Origin: Nanobdellota archaeon
Lineage (GTDB): Archaea > Nanobdellota > Nanobdellia > Parvarchaeales > Parvarchaeaceae
NCBI GenBank assembly: GCA_021798355.1
Contig: JAJZMG010000018.1
Coordinates: forward strand, 1-40,246
Direction of reading: 5' to 3'
Length of the DNA stretch: 40,246 nt
The position numbers and the translations under genes are program-made. Below, piece after piece: positions 37,193-40,246 of the stretch; position 1 is the first letter of the stretch, and each line of letters opens with the position of its first letter. The notes beneath the pieces are model-generated. The model saw only the letters and a list, made by a program, of their open reading frames with translations. It was not told where the DNA came from and did no database searches.

Positions 37193-37831
37193 CTATTTAC
37201 TATCTTTTATGTCTTGCTTTATTTTTCTTACTATCTCTTCAGATATTATAGGAGCTCCTATTGCCAAAATTTTCTTACTGTTGCTGTCAATTATGGTAAA
37301 ATGGCCATGATTAGCTCTTATACCCCATACTCCAAACTCATCCAAATCGAGAAAATAAGCGATTATAGCCTTTATAACATCTCCATGCGAAACGATTATT
37401 ACATTTTTATCTTTAGGTATATCCTCCAGTAACCCTCTTACCCTGCCCATTAAACTATCCCATCCTTCAAATCCGTTAGGATAACCCTGTATTATCTCCT
37501 TTACATGCCAATTGTAATCAATTTGATCTCCCTTGTTATCAGATGGTATTTTCTTGTTGTTGTAATTGCCCATGTTTCTTTCAGATAGCCTTGTATCTTT
37601 TCTTACTTTTAAGCCAGTTACTTTAGATATTATCTCCGCGGTTTGAACGGCTCTTAGAATTGGGCTTGAAAGTATTTCTGTTATTCCGCTTAATTTTTTG
37701 AGTTCTTCAGCGGATTTAACTAGGTATTTTTCTCCTTCAATTGTAAGAGGATATCCTTCAATATCATGGGTAAGATATCCTTTTTTATTGGATTCACTAT
37801 AGCCATGCCGTATGATTATTATAATTCCCAT
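37193..37831 (-). CDS. Histidine phosphatase superfamily (phosphoglycerate mutase-like)
   Basis: IIIIRHGYSESNKKGYLTHD, LSSPILRAVQTAEII, NVIIVSHGDVIKAIIAYF. Confidence 0.92.
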   Translation of the reverse strand: MGIIIIIRHGYSESNKKGYLTHDIEGYPLTIEGEKYLVKSAEELKKLSGITEILSSPILRAVQTAEIISKVTGLKVRKDTRLSERNMGNYNNKKIPSDNKGDQIDYNWHVKEIIQGYPNGFEGWDSLMGRVRGLLEDIPKDKNVIIVSHGDVIKAIIAYFLDLDEFGVWGIRANHGHFTIIDSNSKKILAIGAPIISEEIVRKIKQDIKDSK

Positions 37832-37889
37832 ATATTTCTATGGCATATATAAAATTAATCCTTTATGGTATAATATGTGCTAATTATAT

Positions 37890-39140
37890 CTACCTAGTCA
37901 TCCACATATCATGTTTGTTTATGCTTAGTACGGCGTATATAGCCGCTAAAAACATTACTAAAAGCATTATGGATCCGTAGGATAAGAGTCTTAGTTTGTC
38001 TTTCTTTACAGTTTTTATGATTAAGTATATCATTATTATAGCCGATAAAATAGATACTATTTTTAAGCCATTATACAACAAAGTAACAGACCTTAAAATG
38101 CTTGGGACATAAAAAATTGACTTTACAAAGAGTCTTCCTCCCTCTATTATACCTCTATCTAAGATTGTCTTCGCAATTAAACCTCCTCTTAAAACAAATT
38201 CCGTTAACACAAGGAAAGGTAATGTGTATAAATAAAACATAAAAAATGCATATAATGACCCGTTTTTGAAAATACTCCCGTCTTTAAGACTTTTAATGAA
38301 ATTTATGTATCCAGATCTAGACCATCTTATTGATTGCTTTACCAAATTTTTAAATGAATTTTGCCCTTTTGTTAATACAACTACATCTTGTGCCAGTTTT
38401 GTTTTATATCCTAAACTATTAACATATTTTGTAATAGTTATATCATCCCCCAAAATAAGTTTCTTTCCAAGAAATTTCGAATTTAGAAATTGATCAGAAC
38501 ACACAAAATCCTCTATTATATTCGTTTTGTATACGGCGCATTGTCCATTAATTACCATTACCTTATCAAAATAAGACAATGCTTTAAACGAAAGCTGCCG
38601 TAGTCTTTGAAGCATTTCAGAAGGGTAATAAATGAACTTGTTTTTTTCTTTTATAATTCTTACTTCTGCCCCGACGCCTGCTGTTTTATCATCAAATTTG
38701 CTTAAAATCTTTTTAACAGCGTTTTTAGGCAGTATAGTATCACTATCTAAGAACATTACGTATTTGCTTTTTATCAGTTTTATGCCTACGGCGAGAACGT
38801 TCTTTTTACCTATGTTTTTTCTTAAGTAAATAAATCTGCCGTTATTTTTTTCAGTTATTTCTTTGTAAGGGGAACAACACCCATCTCCTATGACTATAAA
38901 CTTTTTCCCCTGGTTTTTTACAGATGCAATGCACTTTTCAAACAGGTTTTTGTCTTCATTGTATACAGGTATAAGTATTGTAAGCGAATTCTTTGTTTCA
39001 TTATCATTTCCGGTCTTTTCCTTCTTTTTATAGAAATAAAATATGAATAAAATGTATAAAGAGGACGAAACAGAGATTATTATGGATAGATAAACATACG
39101 TTAAATATAATAGATGAGAATACACAACCATACAATTCAT
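37890..39140 (-). CDS. Family 2 glycosyltransferase, processive (hyaluronan/cellulose-synthase-like)
   Basis: LTILIPVYNEDKNLFEKCIASV, MFLDSDTILP, LGDDITITKYV, KQSIRWSRSG (QxxRW); N- and C-terminal TM segments. Confidence 0.9.
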   Translation of the reverse strand: MNCMVVYSHLLYLTYVYLSIIISVSSSLYILFIFYFYKKKEKTGNDNETKNSLTILIPVYNEDKNLFEKCIASVKNQGKKFIVIGDGCCSPYKEITEKNNGRFIYLRKNIGKKNVLAVGIKLIKSKYVMFLDSDTILPKNAVKKILSKFDDKTAGVGAEVRIIKEKNKFIYYPSEMLQRLRQLSFKALSYFDKVMVINGQCAVYKTNIIEDFVCSDQFLNSKFLGKKLILGDDITITKYVNSLGYKTKLAQDVVVLTKGQNSFKNLVKQSIRWSRSGYINFIKSLKDGSIFKNGSLYAFFMFYLYTLPFLVLTEFVLRGGLIAKTILDRGIIEGGRLFVKSIFYVPSILRSVTLLYNGLKIVSILSAIIMIYLIIKTVKKDKLRLLSYGSIMLLVMFLAAIYAVLSINKHDMWMTR

Positions 39141-39204
39141 CTGCTTTTTAGCTATTTATACCTATTATTAAGTATACAAGGCACCATGGGAAAATTTAAC
39201 GGTT

Positions 39205-39247
39205 CCACCGAGAATTCCCCTTTCATAAGATGAGTGGTGAAAGGTGG
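39205..39247 (+). repeat. Inverted-repeat/hairpin-forming segment upstream of tnpB
   Basis: cctttca (39219-39225) / tgaaagg (39238-39244), plus alternative outer ccacc (39205-39209) / ggtgg (39243-39247). Confidence 0.5.
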
Positions 39248-39282
39248 TAAAGGTATAAAACCTAAGTAAGAGTAAATAAAAT

Positions 39283-40246
39283 ATGCGTAATTACAAGTTC
39301 AGATTATATCCGAATAAAGTCGTAGAAACGGAGCTTAACAGGCAATTAGATCTATGCAGATGGACTTATAACAGGCTTTTAGAAGAATTAAACAAGGCAA
39401 AAGAAGAAGGAAGAAAGCTCAAAAGATATGACACGCAACAATTCCTTGTAAAGCTTAAGGAAGAAGATAAATCAGAGTTAAAAAACGTCTACTCAAAGAC
39501 ATTGCAAATGGTAAATCAGCAGTTATGGAACAATATCCACACGTTAGCAGGAAGGAAGAAAAAAGGCTATAAGATAGGAAAATTAAGGTTCAAAGGCTAT
39601 GACTTGTTCAAATCAATATTCTACAATCAAAGCGGATTCATTATAGGAAACAGGAAAATAATCCTTTCAAAAGTTGGAAAAGTAAAAGCAGAGTTTCACA
39701 GGGAAATAAAAGGCAACATCAAAGGTATAATAATCAGCAAAAGAGCAGATAAATGGTATGCCTGCATTCAAGTAGAGAATCCTAAACAAGAAAGGGCTCA
39801 ATCAAAAGTCAATCCAGATACCTTACATAAAGCAGTAGGCATAGACAGAGGAATAAAGCATTTTCTTGCAGACAGCAACTCCAAAGTTGTGGAAAAACCT
39901 AGATTCCTGCAGAAGACTGCGGATAAAATAGCAGCTATTCAAAGGCAATTGGCAAAGAAAAAGAAAGGTTCTAACAGAAGAACCAAGGTAAAATTACGAT
40001 TAAGTAAATCTTATGAGCATCTGCAAAACCAGAGAAAGGATTTTACCCATAAATTATCTACGGAACACGTGAAGAACTACGGAATAATCGTAGTTGAAAA
40101 GTTAAACATTCAGGGAATTGCAAAGAATCACAGATTAGCAAAAAGCATATACAATGCCTGCTGGCTGCAGTTCATATTCTTTTTATCCTACAAGGCTGAA
40201 AGTGCTGGCAGGATATTGATAAAAGTAGACCCGAAGAACACTACGC
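39283..40246 (+). CDS. tnpB: IS200/IS605-family TnpB (OrfB) RNA-guided nuclease, 3' end cut by window
   Basis: Own translation: MRNYKFRLYPNKVVETELNRQLDLCRWTYNRLLEELNKAKEEG...AVGIDRGIKHFLADSNSKVV (RuvC D)...IIVVEKLNIQGIAKN (RuvC E)...DPKNT at the edge. Confidence 0.92.
   Translation, partial: MRNYKFRLYPNKVVETELNRQLDLCRWTYNRLLEELNKAKEEGRKLKRYDTQQFLVKLKEEDKSELKNVYSKTLQMVNQQLWNNIHTLAGRKKKGYKIGKLRFKGYDLFKSIFYNQSGFIIGNRKIILSKVGKVKAEFHREIKGNIKGIIISKRADKWYACIQVENPKQERAQSKVNPDTLHKAVGIDRGIKHFLADSNSKVVEKPRFLQKTADKIAAIQRQLAKKKKGSNRRTKVKLRLSKSYEHLQNQRKDFTHKLSTEHVKNYGIIVVEKLNIQGIAKNHRLAKSIYNACWLQFIFFLSYKAESAGRILIKVDPKNTT

Noticed and set aside
1-40246. CRISPR array or rRNA/tRNA genes
   Set aside because: No regularly spaced repeats and no recognisable tRNA or rRNA cores seen by eye; a tRNAscan/cmsearch run would be needed to exclude split or intron-containing tRNAs.

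Overview
The window is a gene-dense, AT-rich archaeal chromosome segment of about 40 kb. Archaeal hallmarks include eS6, aIF2-gamma, Alba, diphthamide synthase, SecE/Sss1, and TATA boxes about 25-29 nt upstream of start codons, suggesting leaderless transcripts. A P3A-type proton ATPase and two rusticyanin-type copper proteins suggest an acidophile. Compact and truncated genes suggest a reduced, DPANN/ARMAN-like lineage, but this is inference. The left part carries housekeeping genes: truncated Dph2, eS6, aIF2g, PIN, Alba, FKBP, FtsZ, SecE, P-type ATPase, CTP-dependent lipid kinase-like protein and PyrG. The middle carries two GH15-type glycosidases, a Zn-ADH, a SWIM protein, a copper-protein/DoxX cluster and MscS. 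The right part carries SPFH, a KaiC-V4R-adenylating enzyme cluster, transporters, kinase-fold proteins, a processive GT2 and a TnpB cut by the window edge. The best candidates for undescribed biology are: (1) the tightly packed KaiC-like ATPase / V4R / PaaK-like adenylating enzyme operon facing a second truncated ANL-like gene; (2) an unannotated 22-aa peptide, MAEEEKEEKCGCGCNCGCGCSD, with its own apparent promoter and T-run; (3) a Dph2 lacking the N-terminal domain and its first cluster cysteine; (4) a tandem pair of membrane-anchored rusticyanins beside a duplicated-and-fused DoxX protein; (5) a kinase / degenerate pseudokinase pair. No tRNA, rRNA or CRISPR array was recognised. All family calls come from reading motifs by eye; no searches were run.
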